Positions 33,342 to 43,879 of a DNA stretch of 64,000 nt are shown here, piece by piece; within the stretch, counting starts at the first letter, position 1, and every line of letters starts with the position of its first letter. Both the position numbers and the translations under genes were made by a program. The notes beneath the pieces were generated by a model that did not search any database, was not told the DNA's origin, and was given only the letters and a program-made list of their open reading frames with translations. Source of the stretch: DASSQJ01 sp963730165 (lineage in GTDB: Bacteria > Actinomycetota > Actinomycetes > Actinomycetales > Dermatophilaceae); NCBI GenBank assembly GCA_963730165.1, contig CAVSQS010000006.1, positions 19,385-83,384 of the forward strand. Reading direction: 5' to 3'.

Positions 33342-34232
33342 ATGGAGATCCGGCCTGCCCGCACCACCGAGCACGACGGGCTCGTCGACCTCCTCCTGAC
33401 CCGGTTCCGGGCCCTGACCGCGGCCCTCGTCGTCGAGGCCCTCGGGGAGTCGGCGTCCGGGTTCCGTCGCCTGCTGGTCGCCGAGGAGTGGGGCCGCACC
33501 GTCGGCGCGGGCCTGCTCCATCGCTCCCCGACCGCTCCACCGGGATCGGTCTTCGGGTTCGTCGCGGTCGACGGGGGCGCCGAGGAGCGAGGCGTGGGCG
33601 GGAGGCTGGCGGAGGCTCTCGGCCGCGACCTCCCCTCGTGGGTCACGGCCGTCATCGCCCAGGCGGACCGCGACGACCGCCGTTCACTCGAGGTGGCCGC
33701 GCACTGGGGGTTCGCCCCCATCGAGGTGTCCGTGACGTCGCGGGCACGGCTGCAGGACGCCACCCCGCCCGTCCTGCCCGCGGAGGTCACCGTGGAGGTC
33801 TCTCCATGGCTCGAGTTCGGGGACGAGGACGACGTCGAGAGGATGCTCGACATCAGCCAGACCAACCCCGAGCGTGACCACGGGCTCCACGTCACCCTCG
33901 CCGGCCTGCGCGCGATGGCCTCGGAGGGTGGGGCGGCTCCCACCGGAGTCGTCCTCCGGGTGAGCGGCCGACCGGCGGCCCTCACCTACGCCGTCACCGC
34001 CCGGGGCGAGGCCCAGGTGGTCTACACCGGGGTGGCCCCCGAGCTGCGGGGGCGCGGGCTGGCCCGACTGGTCAAGCAGGTGCTGCACGCTTCGCTCGCC
34101 GCGGGCGGCACCCGCACCTGCGTGACCGACAATGCCGCGGACAACCTCGGCATCCGCCACGTCAACGACGGGCTCGGCTACCGGCCGACCGATGCCGCGG
34201 TCTACCTGCGCACGCCGGTGGGCGAGGGGTGA
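33342..34232 (+). CDS. GNAT acetyltransferase with tandem domains
   Basis: A 296-residue protein. Two GNAT folds are apparent: an N-terminal one (about 1-130, VAVDGGAEERGVGGRLAEAL) and a C-terminal one (about 150-296, YTGVAPELRGRGLARLVKQ with the acetyl-CoA pyrophosphate loop, then DNAADNLGIRHVNDGLGYR). The latter pattern is typical of mycothiol-synthase-like tandem GNATs. Substrate unknown. The ATG at 33342 is the first start matching the fold; the longer frame upstream is not credible. The stop overlaps the next gene (GTGA). Confidence 0.78.
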   Translation: MEIRPARTTEHDGLVDLLLTRFRALTAALVVEALGESASGFRRLLVAEEWGRTVGAGLLHRSPTAPPGSVFGFVAVDGGAEERGVGGRLAEALGRDLPSWVTAVIAQADRDDRRSLEVAAHWGFAPIEVSVTSRARLQDATPPVLPAEVTVEVSPWLEFGDEDDVERMLDISQTNPERDHGLHVTLAGLRAMASEGGAAPTGVVLRVSGRPAALTYAVTARGEAQVVYTGVAPELRGRGLARLVKQVLHASLAAGGTRTCVTDNAADNLGIRHVNDGLGYRPTDAAVYLRTPVGEG

Positions 34233-35368
34233 GGGACTCGACGGCGGGGACCGGCACGACGGTCGGGCGGATGCCGCTGGCGCTCTCGCGCCGCGACGCC
34301 CGCCGGGTCGCCGTGCGGGCACAGCTGCTCACCCGCCCTCGCCCGACCGACGCGTTCGAGGTGGTGCGGCAGCTGACGCTGCTCCAGATGGACCTCACCG
34401 CGGCGGTCGCCCCGAGCGCCGACCTCGTCCTGTGGAGCCGGCTCGGCCGGGCGTACTCCCCCGGTGTCCTCGACGACCTCCTCGACGCGCGGGACCTCGT
34501 CGAGGTGCGGGGGATGCTGTGCCCCGCCGAGGACATCGCGCTGTGGCGCGCGGAGTGGGCCGCCTGGCCGGGGCCCGAACCGCGGCGCGACTGGCAGGTC
34601 GGCCTGGCCCGGTGGGTCGAGGCCAACGACGCGTGCCGCGAGGACATCCTCCAGCGGCTCCGCGCGGAGGGCCCCCTGCCCGCCCGTGAGCTGCCCGACA
34701 CGTGCGCGGTGCCATGGCGGTCCTCGGGCTGGACCCACCACAAGAACGTCCAGAAGCTGCTCGACCTCATGGAGGCCCGTGGCGAGGTGGCGGTGTCGTC
34801 GCGGGAGAACCGGGAGCGGGTCTGGGACCTCGCCGACCGGGTCCACCCGGACGGCCCGACCGTCCCCCTCGAGCAGGCCAGGGCGGAACGCGACCGGCGG
34901 CGGCTGGCCGCCCTCGGGATCGCACGGGCCACCGCCGCGCAGACCGGGACCGAGCCCGACGACGTGGGCGCGGCCGGGGTGGAGGCGGTCGTCGACGGCG
35001 TGCGCGGCCGGTGGCGCGTCGACCCCGCGCACCTCGACGCCCCCTTCCGAGGACGGACGGCGCTGCTCTCGCCCCTGGACCGGCTCGTCATGGACCGAAA
35101 GCGTCTCGGCGAGCTCTTCGAGTGGGACTTCCGGCTCGAGATGTACACCCCCGCGTCGGCGCGGCGCTGGGGCTACTTCGCCCTGCCCGTCCTGCACGGG
35201 GACCGCTTCGTCGCCAAGGTCGACGCGACGACCGACCTCGACGCCGGCGTGCTGCGCGTCGACGCGGTCCACTGGGACCTCGAGCCGACGGCCACGATGC
35301 GCGAGGGGGTCGAGCGCGAGCTCGCCTCACTGGCCGCGATGGTCGGCGTGCGGGTTCGCCGGTCCTGA
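34229..35368 (+). CDS. AlkZ/YcaQ-like DNA glycosylase (HTH_42 family)
   Basis: A 379-residue tandem winged-helix protein of the HTH_42 family. Members such as Streptomyces AlkZ and E. coli YcaQ unhook DNA interstrand cross-links or excise alkylated bases. The catalytic Q-x-D motif is visible in LTLLQMDLTAAVAPS near residue 50. Other family blocks are LSRRDARRVAVRAQLL, DDLLDARDLVEVRGMLCP, WRSSGWTHHKNVQKLLDLM and LLSPLDRLVMDRKRLGELFEWDFRLEMY. Which lesion it repairs is not inferable. Translationally coupled to the GNAT gene. Confidence 0.8.
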   Translation: MRDSTAGTGTTVGRMPLALSRRDARRVAVRAQLLTRPRPTDAFEVVRQLTLLQMDLTAAVAPSADLVLWSRLGRAYSPGVLDDLLDARDLVEVRGMLCPAEDIALWRAEWAAWPGPEPRRDWQVGLARWVEANDACREDILQRLRAEGPLPARELPDTCAVPWRSSGWTHHKNVQKLLDLMEARGEVAVSSRENRERVWDLADRVHPDGPTVPLEQARAERDRRRLAALGIARATAAQTGTEPDDVGAAGVEAVVDGVRGRWRVDPAHLDAPFRGRTALLSPLDRLVMDRKRLGELFEWDFRLEMYTPASARRWGYFALPVLHGDRFVAKVDATTDLDAGVLRVDAVHWDLEPTATMREGVERELASLAAMVGVRVRRS

Positions 35369-35407
35369 GCGCGGCGGCCCCGCGCTCGACGCACCGGGTC
35401 CCCTGCC

Positions 35408-35460
35408 GAGGCACCGAGAAGATCCCGGTGCCTCGCCGGGCACTTCGGGGTGACCCCGAA
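35408..35460. terminator. Double stem-loop between convergent genes
   Basis: GAGGCACCG/CGGTGCCTC (35408-35434, 9-bp stem) is followed by TTCGGGG/CCCCGAA (35444-35460, 7-bp stem, 3-nt loop). Placed between the ends of the glycosylase and the small membrane protein genes, it probably terminates both. Confidence 0.55.
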
Positions 35461-35498
35461 CTACGGAGGGGCCCGGGGAGGGTGGGCGGCCGGTCGGG

Positions 35499-35918
35499 TC
35501 AGGCGGCGGCGGGCCGCTGCCAGAGCTGACGGCTGCCGAGGGCGGCGAGCACACCCGCGCCGAACGACATGACGAGGCCAGGCCCGGGCATCCACCCGGC
35601 GAACCCGACGAGCCCCAGCAGGTGGACCACCTGCCAGGCCGGGAGCACGAGGGCGACAGCGGCGAGGACGAAGCCCTGGACCGCGGCCACCCGGCGCATC
35701 GGCAGCAGCGCGCCCGCGAGCCCGACCATCGCGGCGTAGGCGACCCACAGACCGGCGCCCCGACCACCCGAGACGGTGCCGATCGCGGTGTAGATCCACG
35801 GGAGGAACCCGCCGACGACCGCCATCCCCGAGGCGAGGAGCAGGCGGCCTCGTCCCGGCTCCATCCGGCGCCGGGCGCGGCGGGCGGGCGTGGCGGGCAC
35901 CGTCGTGGACTGGCTCAT
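35499..35918 (-). CDS. Small four-helix membrane protein
   Basis: A 139-residue hydrophobic protein of unknown function. After a basic N-terminus (TPARRARRRMEPGRGR) there are four membrane segments, among them LLLASGMAVVGGFLPWIYTA and WVAYAAMVGLAGALLPM. TACCAT stands 8 nt before the ATG, a possible leaderless promoter. It is divergent from the symporter operon; the 286 nt between them hold the promoters and no gene that I can support. Confidence 0.65.
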   Translation of the reverse strand: MSQSTTVPATPARRARRRMEPGRGRLLLASGMAVVGGFLPWIYTAIGTVSGGRGAGLWVAYAAMVGLAGALLPMRRVAAVQGFVLAAVALVLPAWQVVHLLGLVGFAGWMPGPGLVMSFGAGVLAALGSRQLWQRPAAA

Positions 35919-36204
35919 GACCGGCGATGGTAGGTGCCGGCGCCCCCCGCCGTCCCCGGCGTGGCGCGAATCACCGGGTGAGCGGTCGAGCCGGCACGCC
36001 GAGCGGTCCGGGGGCACCGTTCCGGGGCCCTCGGCGACCGTTCGTCCTGCCACAGCACCCGTCGGGGGACCACTCCGACCGTTCGCCCCCCTCCCCCCGG
36101 CTACGTGGCCGAAAGGTCTTGAGCAGTGCTGCCGGCCGCCGGTTTCATGTGCGCTCAGCCGAGCCGGACAGGGGTTCGGAGGATTCGCAAGGAGGCGAGG
36201 TCCG

Positions 36205-36483
36205 ATGGACGACAATCAGCGCCGGGACTACTGGCGCAAGAACCTTCGACTGATGGGCATCCTGCTCTTCTTCTGGGCCCTGGTGTCGTTCGGCGCCGGG
36301 ATCCTGTTCGTCGACGCCCTGAACAACTACTCGTTCATCGGCTACCCGCTCGGGTTCTGGTTCGCGCAGCAGGGCAGCATCATCACCTTCGTCATCCTCA
36401 TCGGGATCTACGTGTGGCGGATGGACAAGCTCGACGCGCAGTACGGCGTCGAGGAGTACGAGGGTGAGGTGCACCACCCGTGA
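36205..36483 (+). CDS. DUF4212 symporter small subunit
   Basis: A 92-residue protein with two membrane helices and the family motifs RDYWRKNLRLM, FGAGILFVDALN, YPLGFWFAQQGSI and VWRMDKLDAQYGVEE. DUF4212 proteins are always encoded next to an SSS-family symporter and are thought to be its small subunit. AAGGAGGCG stands 8 nt upstream of the ATG. The stop overlaps the symporter GTG (GTGA). Confidence 0.92.
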   Translation: MDDNQRRDYWRKNLRLMGILLFFWALVSFGAGILFVDALNNYSFIGYPLGFWFAQQGSIITFVILIGIYVWRMDKLDAQYGVEEYEGEVHHP

Positions 36484-38183
36484 GCGACATCCAGCTGTGG
36501 ACGCTGATCTTCGCGGTCCTGACCTTCAGCCTCTACATCTACATCGCCTACCGCAGCCGGGTCTCCGACACCGCCGGCTTCTACGTCGCCGGCGGCGGCA
36601 TCCCCGCCCCGGCCAACGGTGCCGCGATCGCCGCCGACTGGATGAGCGCGGCGTCGTTCATCTCCCTCGCGGGCATCATCGCCTTCGCGGGCAACGGGTA
36701 CGGCGGCTCGGTGTACCTCATGGGCTGGACCGGTGGCTACGTGCTGCTCGCCCTGCTGCTCGCGCCGTACCTGCGCAAGTTCGGCAAGTACACGATCCCC
36801 GACTTCGTCGGCGACCGGTACAACGAGACCGCGCGCATGGTGGCGGTCCTCGCGGCCATCGTCGTCTCGTTCGTCTACGTCGCGGGCCAGATGGCCGGCG
36901 TCGGCGTCGTCTTCACCCGGTTCCTCGGGGTGAGCACGACGTGGGGCGTCATCATCGGCATGGCGATCGTCTTCTTCTACGCCGTCCTCGGCGGCATGAA
37001 GGGCATCACCTGGACCCAGGTGACGCAGTACTCCGTCCTCATCGTCGCCTACCTCATCCCTGCCGTCGCGGTGTCCTCGAAGGTCACGGGCATCGCCCTG
37101 CCGCAGATCGGCTTCGGCAAGATCCTCGACGAGCTCAACGGCCTCCAGGCCGACCTCGGGCTCGCCTCGTACACCGAGGCGTTCACGAAGACGTCGATGG
37201 CCAACATGATCCTCATCACCGCCGCGCTGATGTTCGGCACGGCCGGCCTTCCCCACGTCATCGTCCGCTTCTACACGGCGAAGTCGGTGCGCGCGGCGCG
37301 GTTCTCGGCGCTGTGGGCGCTGTTCTTCATCGCCCTGCTCTACACGACCGCTCCCTCGGTCGCGGCGTTCACGAAGCTCAACATCATCAACGAGCTCGGT
37401 GGCACCAACGGCATCCCGCTCGCCGACGTACCGCAGTGGTTCACCACGTGGGCCGACGTCGGCCTCATCACCCAGGCGGGTGAGGCCGCCGCGCCGATCG
37501 CCGACCTGCCGCCGGACGCGGTGATCAACTTCACCGACGTGGCGATCAACAACGACATCATCGTCCTCGCCAGCCCGGAGATCGGCGGCCTGCCCGCCCC
37601 GATCGTCGGCCTCGTCGCGGCCGGTGCTCTGGCGGCGGCCCTCTCCACGGCGTCGGGTCTGCTGCTCGTCATCTCGTCCTCGGTCGCCAACGACGTCTAC
37701 TACAAGAAGATCAACCCGCAGGCCACCGAGTCGCGCCAGCTCCTCGTCGGCCGGATCGCGATGGCGGGGGCGATCGTGGTCGCCGGCTACCTCGGCATCA
37801 ACCCTCCCGGGTTCGTCGCCCAGGTCGTGGCCCTCGCGTTCGGGCTCGCGGCGGCCAGCTTCTTCCCGGTCCTCGTCCTGGGGATCTTCTGGAAGGGCTG
37901 TACCGCCAAGGGCGCCATGTGGGGCATGATCACCGGCCTCGTGCTCACCTTCGCCTACATGATCTGGACGATCCCGATCTACGGCGGCTCGGAGGGCATC
38001 CTCGGGATCCCACCCACCGGCATCGGCACCATCGGCATGCTCATCAACTTCGCGGTGACGTACATCGTCTCGCAGGTGACCGAGAAGCCGTCGGAGCAGA
38101 TGCAGGAGCTCGTCGAGGAGATCCGCTACCCCGGCCGCACCGCGCTCGTCGCGGCGCACGCCGAGGGCGAGGACCTGCACTGA
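36480..38183 (+). CDS. Sodium:solute symporter (VC_2705/ActP-like)
   Basis: A 567-residue member of the SSS family with about 13 membrane helices. Typical elements are YRSRVSDTAGFYVAGGGIPAP, AADWMSAASFISLAGIIAF, the TIPDFVGDRYNE loop, GTAGLPHVIVRFYTAKSVR, LAAALSTASGLLLVISSSVANDVY and the C-terminal sodium-site region. The subfamily that pairs with DUF4212 carries small organic anions such as acetate or other monocarboxylates; the exact substrate is not shown by the sequence. Confidence 0.93.
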   Translation: MSDIQLWTLIFAVLTFSLYIYIAYRSRVSDTAGFYVAGGGIPAPANGAAIAADWMSAASFISLAGIIAFAGNGYGGSVYLMGWTGGYVLLALLLAPYLRKFGKYTIPDFVGDRYNETARMVAVLAAIVVSFVYVAGQMAGVGVVFTRFLGVSTTWGVIIGMAIVFFYAVLGGMKGITWTQVTQYSVLIVAYLIPAVAVSSKVTGIALPQIGFGKILDELNGLQADLGLASYTEAFTKTSMANMILITAALMFGTAGLPHVIVRFYTAKSVRAARFSALWALFFIALLYTTAPSVAAFTKLNIINELGGTNGIPLADVPQWFTTWADVGLITQAGEAAAPIADLPPDAVINFTDVAINNDIIVLASPEIGGLPAPIVGLVAAGALAAALSTASGLLLVISSSVANDVYYKKINPQATESRQLLVGRIAMAGAIVVAGYLGINPPGFVAQVVALAFGLAAASFFPVLVLGIFWKGCTAKGAMWGMITGLVLTFAYMIWTIPIYGGSEGILGIPPTGIGTIGMLINFAVTYIVSQVTEKPSEQMQELVEEIRYPGRTALVAAHAEGEDLH

Positions 38184-38202
38184 CCCTCGCTCTCCCCCGG
38201 AC

Positions 38203-38241
38203 CCAGTGGGCCGGCGACCGGACAGGTCGCCGGCCCATTGG
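38203..38241. terminator. Bidirectional stem-loop terminator
   Basis: A 17-bp stem with one G-T pair (CCAGTGGGCCGGCGACC against GGTCGCCGGCCCATTGG) closes a 5-nt loop, located between the convergent ends of the symporter and carboxylase genes. TTGG after the stem is the only T-containing tail. Confidence 0.6.
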
Positions 38242-38283
38242 CCGTTCCGGTTCCCCACCGGCGGGACAGCCGGGGCGAGGAGG

Positions 38284-41200
38284 TCAGCCGGTGGCGAGCT
38301 CGCGCTCGAGCGCCTCGACGACGCGCGGCCGCAGGTCGGCCGCGGCGATGACGGCATCGACCGAGCCGACCTCCACGGCGCGGTGGATGCTGTGGACGCG
38401 GTCGAACTCGGTCGCGACCGCGCCGAGCGTCTCGGCCCGCACCGCGGCGCGGACCTGCTCGAGCTCGGCGGCGAGGACCGCGCGCTGGGCCTCGTCGGCC
38501 TCGGCCGCTCGGGCCTCGAGCCCGGCGACGCGGGGGTCCGCCGCGGTGCGGGCGTCCACCTCGCGGGCGAAGACGACGGCCGCCGCGGGCGCACCCCCGA
38601 TGACCGAGGCGAAGGAGCCCTCCACCGCGAGCACCGTCATCCGGGGGTTGAGCGCCTTGGAGAACACGACGAAGGCACCGCCGTGGTAGCGCGAGACGAC
38701 GACGAAGACGATCGGGCCGTCGAAGTTGACGACCGCGCGGCCGATCTCGGCGCCGTACTCCAGCTGGAGGGCGCGCATCGACTCCGGTGAGCCGTCGAAG
38801 CCCGAGAGGTTGGCGAGGACGACGAGCGGCCGGTTCCCGCTCGCGGCGTTGATCGCCCGGGCCGCCTTCTTCGACGAGCGCGGGAAGAGGGTCCCCGCGG
38901 TGTAGGTGTCGGGCCCGTCAGTGGGCGGGAAGCCGCGCCGCGGCACCGACCGCGACTCGATGCCGAGGAGGCAGACCGAGATCCCGCCGATCCGCGCATC
39001 GACGACGACGGCGGTCTCGGCGTCGGCCATGCCCGCCCAGCGCTCCAGGATCCCGTGGTCCTGGTCGGAGACGGCTCGCATGAGGGTGCGGATGTCGAAC
39101 GCCTTCTTGCGGTCCGGGTTGGTGGCCGGGGAGAAGATGTCGCCCACCGTCGTGAAGTCGCTGCCCGCCATCTCGTGCGGGTAGGTGGTGACGTCGCGGT
39201 CGGGCGGGTCGGTCGTCGGGGCGCGTCGCGGGCCGCCCCCGGACGGGTCGCTCCACGTCGCCTCGTAGTGCGCCAGGAGGATGCGGTACGCCTCGGCGAG
39301 GTCCTTGGCCCAGTACTGCGCCTGGCCGTTGGGGCCCATGACCCGGTCGTAGCCGCCGATGCCGAAGTTGTCCTCGGCCGACACCCCGCCGGAGAAGTCG
39401 AGGGACTGCTTGCCGGTGAGGACCATCGCCGAGTCGGGCGTCATGACGAGGATGCCGCGCGTGTGCATGAGCATCGTCGCCTCGGCGTTCCAGTACGGCT
39501 GCGCGCCGACGTTGATGCCGGCGACGACGACGTTGATCTCCCCTCCGGCCTGGGTGAACTCGATGATCCGCTTGAGGGCCCGGGCGACCCAGTCCATGTT
39601 CTCGGTGCCGGAGTCCATGGAGATGCGGGCGCCCGCGGACAGGGCGAACCACTCGACGGGCAGGCCACGCTCCGCGGCGAGGTCGAGGGCCGCGATGACG
39701 CGCCGGCACTCCGCCTCGGCGACCGCGCCGAGCGAGCGCAGGGGGTCGCCGCACAACAGGACCCGCGTGACGCCCTCCGGATGGAGGGGGGTCGGCGTCG
39801 TGACGACCCCGCAGATGAGGCCCGCGCTGTTCTGGCCGTAGGGGCGGTCGACGGGGACGAGGCGCCCGGACTCGTCGAGGTCGTACTCGGTGGCCTGGCC
39901 GCCCGCGGCGACCATCGAGACGAGCTCGTACGGGTAGACGAGGCCGCGCCGCCGGGCCCGGACGACCTTCTCGGCGTACGCGTCGAGGGGGGCGAGCCGC
40001 TCGGTGGGTGGCGGCTCGATCGTGTAGGTGACGCCGGAACCCGGCTGGTAGGTGAAGCGGGCGCAGACCGGCACGGTCAGGCCACCCTCCGCGGCGATCG
40101 ACCCCTCGACGCGGACCTCCTCGATGCCGGCCCCCGCGGTCATCGGCGCGACCTTCTCCTGGAGTGCGGTCATCTGTTCGAGGTCGGCCTCGACCGGTGG
40201 CCAGATGTGCAGCCACACGTGGTTCATGTCGAGCCGCGCGCTCCCCCCGTGGGCGCTGCGGGCCCGACGCACCGCCTCGAGGCAGTTCGCGAGGGCCCGC
40301 TCCACGTGCGGGAGCGCGGTGACCCGTCCCGCCTCGTCACGGACGACGACGAGTTGGCGCACCTGGGCGAGCGCGACGAGCCGTTGGTCCTGCGGGTTGT
40401 CGCGCGAGACGGCGTGCAGGAGGAGCACGTCCTCGGGGGCCTCGAGCGGGGTGAGCTCGAAGTCTCGCAGCCGCCAGAGGTTGAGCCGGCGCCCGACCAT
40501 GGGGTGCACGTCGCGGACCGGACGGTCCTCGGTCATCGAGCCGTCCGGCTGCGGCCGGAAGGTGAAGTAGCCGACCCCGGCGTTGGCGCCGTCGGGGACG
40601 GTGCACACGGCGACCCGTCGGCACTCGTGCGCGAACGGCATCGCCGCGAGCCGCTCGGCGAGCACCGCGGACGCCTCGTCGGCGTCGTCCGGGACCTTCC
40701 CCCAGCGGACGTAGAGGTCGACGACGGCCTGGTGGCCGTCGGGTCGCTCCTCGACACAGCGGGCCAGGGTGGCCGCGAGCCTGCTGTCCGGGGTCAGCTC
40801 GTCCATCGTCCCCGTCGTCGACACCAGGTGGGAGTCGCGCTCGTCGAGGCGGTAGTCGGCGACGGTGACGGCGCGCCCGTCGACGGTCTCCTCGTGCAGC
40901 CCCGCGAGCTCGTAGCCGCGGTAGTGCCGCTTGACGAGGACCTCGAGCATCGGCTCGTGCGCGCGGACGCCCTCGCGCAGGCGGGCAGCGAGGAAGCGGA
41001 CGATCCGCTCGGGAATGGCGGCGAGCGCGTCGACCCGGGCGGTGCGCTCCTCGCCCTCCGGCAGCGCGTCGATCCGCTCGAGCTCGTCGTCGACCGACCC
41101 GAGCACCGAGGCCCGGTCGGCGTCGACGAGGGGCTGGTCGAACCAGCGGAAGCGCACGCTGCGCGCGAGGTCGCCGACGACGGGGTAGCGCAGCTGGGTG

Positions 41201-43799
41201 GCGGCGACGAGCCGGTCGAGCAGGTCGCGGGCGGCGACGTCGGCGGGCGGCTCCGGCTCCGGCTCGGCGAGCCAGCGGCGCAGGATGGCCGTCGCCATCG
41301 CGACCTCGGGGGCCGAGCGCTGCTGGGCGAGGAAGATCCGGAAGACCGCCTCCTCGAGCTCGGGGGTGCGGTCGGTGCCCCCGACCCCGTAGTGGGCGAG
41401 CACCCGCTCCAGCCGGCCGACGAAGTCGGGGGGAGCCCGCCCCGCTCGGGGTCGAGGGTCTGGAGGAAGGTGCGGAAGTGCTCGCGCGGACTGTGGACCC
41501 GGTTCTCGACGTGCGCCTCCGAACCCATCGGACGGTTGCGGCTCAGCTCGGCGAAGTCGGCGAGGACGGTGAGCAGCGGGATCTCGTCGCACACGAGGGA
41601 GGCGCCGAGGTCGACGAGCTCGTCGCGGGCGGCGAGGTAGCGCGCGAGGGTGCGCTGCTCGTGGTCGGGGTCGAGGTCGTAGCCGAGCAACATCGCCGAG
41701 AGCTCGCCCCGGCCGCGCTCGGCCCGGTCGGACGGGTCACCGTCGATCACCTCGGCGGGCAGCTCGAGGTCGGGGGCGTCGGCGGTCTCCGCGGCGCCCG
41801 CGTCCTCGGCCTCGCCGGTCGGCTCGAGCCGCACCAACGGCGCCCCGGTCTCCACCTGACTGCCGGCCGAGACGAGCAGCTCCTTGACGCGGGCGGCGAA
41901 CGGCGCGGGGAGGACGGTCTCCATCTTCATCGACTCGAGGACGAGGACGGGCGAGCCTGCCGCGACCTCCTCCCCGAGCGAGACCGGCGTCGCGACGACG
42001 AGCGCGGGAGCCGGGGAGCGCAGCACGCCGCCCTCGTCGCGGCTGACCCGGTGGGTCACGCCGTCGACCTCGACGAGCTGGACCGGACCGTGGGCCGCGG
42101 TCACGACGCGGTGACCGCGGCCGCCGAGGCTCACGCGGCTCGCGAACGGACCGACGCGCTCGACGTCGGCGTCGACGACCTGCGCAGCTCCGGCACCCTC
42201 GGCGACACCGACCCGGAAGCGCGCCGGTCCGGTCCGCAGGACGGTCACCTTGTAGGCGGTCCCGCGCAGCTTGAGGTCGATGGCGCGGCCGACGTCGTGC
42301 TGCACCTGCGGGCGGCCGCCTCGCGCCGTCTCGAGCAGTCGCGTCCGCTCGATCGCCTCGGCCTCGAGGTAGCCCTCGATGCCGGCCACGACGAGGGCCA
42401 CACCGGAGTGCTCGTGGGTGACCAGACGCCCCTCGCCGCGGACCCGGTCGATCCACCCGGTGTCGGCCGAGCCGTCCACCACCTCCGGCTGGTCGAGCAG
42501 GTCGAGGATGAAGGACTTGTTCGTCGCGCCGCCCTCGATGACGACGGTCGTCTCGCGCATGGCACGCCGCAGCCGGGCGAGGGCCTCCTCGCGGTCGGCG
42601 CCGTGGGCGATGATCTTGGCGATCATCGAGTCGAAGTCGGCGGGGATGGCGTCGCCCTCGGCCACCCCCGTGTCCACCCGGATGCCCGGGCCGGCCGGGA
42701 GCTCCAGGTGGACGATGCGGCCCGGTGCCGGCGCGAAGTCGCGGTCGGGGTCCTCGGCGTTGAGCCGGGCCTCCACGGCGTGGCCGATCTCGCGAGGCCG
42801 CTCGCCCTCGAGCCGGCCGCCCGCGGCCACGTGCAGCTGGAGGCGGACGAGGTCGGTCCGCGTGACGACCTCGGTGATCGGGTGCTCGACCTGCAGGCGC
42901 GTGTTCACCTCGAGGAAGGCGAAGAACCGCTCTCCCGGGTGGTAGAGGAACTCGACCGTGCCGGCCCCGGCGTAGCCGACGGCCACGGCGAGGCGCTCGG
43001 CCGAGGCCTTGAGCTCCTCGGCCTGTGCCCGGTCCAGCAGGGGTGAGGCCGACTCCTCGATGACCTTCTGGTTGCGCCGCTGGACCGAGCAGTCACGCAC
43101 CCCGATGGCCCACGCCGTCCCCTGGCCGTCGGCGATGACCTGGACCTCGACGTGCCGGGCTCCGGTAACGAGCTTCTCGAGGAACACCACGCCGGAGCCG
43201 AAGGCGCGCTCCGCCTCGTCGCGGGTGCGCTGGTAGGCGTCCTCGAGGTCGGCGTCGGAGGTGACCTTCCGGATGCCGCGGCCGCCGCCGCCCGCGGTCG
43301 CCTTGAGCATGAGCGGGTAGCCGACGCGGGCCGCCGCGGCCTTGGCCTCCTCGAGCGTGTCGACCCCGCCGCCGCTCCACGGGGCGACGGGGACGCCGAC
43401 CTCCTCCGCGATGAGCTTGGAGCCGATCTTGTCGCCGAGCTTGCGCATCGCCTCGGGGCTGGGGCCGACGAAGGCGACGCCGATCCGGCGACACAGCTCC
43501 GCGAAGGCCGGGTCCTCCGCGACGAAGCCCCACCCGACCCACACGGCGTCGGCCCCGGTGCGCCGCAGGGCCCGCTCGAGGGCCGAGTGGTCGAGGTAGG
43601 GGCGAGCCGACGCCGGACCCAGGTCGTAGGCGTGGTCGGCCTCGCGCACGAACATGGCGGTCCGCTCGGCCTCGGTGTGCAGGGCGGCGACCTCGATCCG
43701 GTGCCCTCCGGGGCCCGCCTGCGCGTTGAGGTCACGCACGGCGTGGATGAGCCGCATCGCGGCCTCTCCCCGGTTGACGACGGCGATCCGCGAGAACAT
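38284..43799 (-). pseudogene. Single-chain acyl-CoA carboxylase (eukaryotic-ACC-like), frameshifted
   Basis: A giant biotin-dependent carboxylase read in two frames. The N-terminal frame (43799 to about 41430) has biotin carboxylase (MFSRIAVVNRGEAAMRL, ATP-grasp KATAGGGGRGIRKV, HVEVQVIADGQG, EVNTRLQVEHPITE) and a biotinyl domain with VLESMKMETVL (Lys near 625). The C-terminal frame (about 41430 to 38284) has a helical linker and both halves of the carboxyltransferase (LICGVVTTPTPLHPEG, GTENMDWVARALKRI, LDFSGGVSAEDNFG, GNRPLVVLANLSGFDGSPE). Restoring one base gives 1838 residues, the size of intact multidomain carboxylases of this type in actinobacteria. It may be a true mutation or a sequence error. 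Substrate could be acetyl-, propionyl- or longer acyl-CoA. Confidence 0.85.
41428..41433 (-). other. One-base loss in a C6 run inside the carboxylase gene
   Basis: On the minus strand CTC followed by six C leads to ACTTCG. Seven C would read CTC CCC CCC GAC TTC GTC and continue directly into the downstream frame (DFVGRLERVLAHYG). Total length becomes 5517 nt, divisible by three. Both frames are conserved right up to the run, which places the shift here and argues that it is recent or artefactual. Confidence 0.85.
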
Positions 43800-43879
43800 G
43801 CGGCTGAGCCTGCCACCGATTCTCGGTGACTCGCGAGTAATGCCCGGGGGTGCGCGGCTCCCGGTGCCACACTTCGTCC

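Noticed and set aside
36205..38183. Calling the symporter an acetate permease (actP)
   Set aside because: Family pairing with DUF4212 is clear, but the sequence does not show the substrate, so no gene symbol is assigned.
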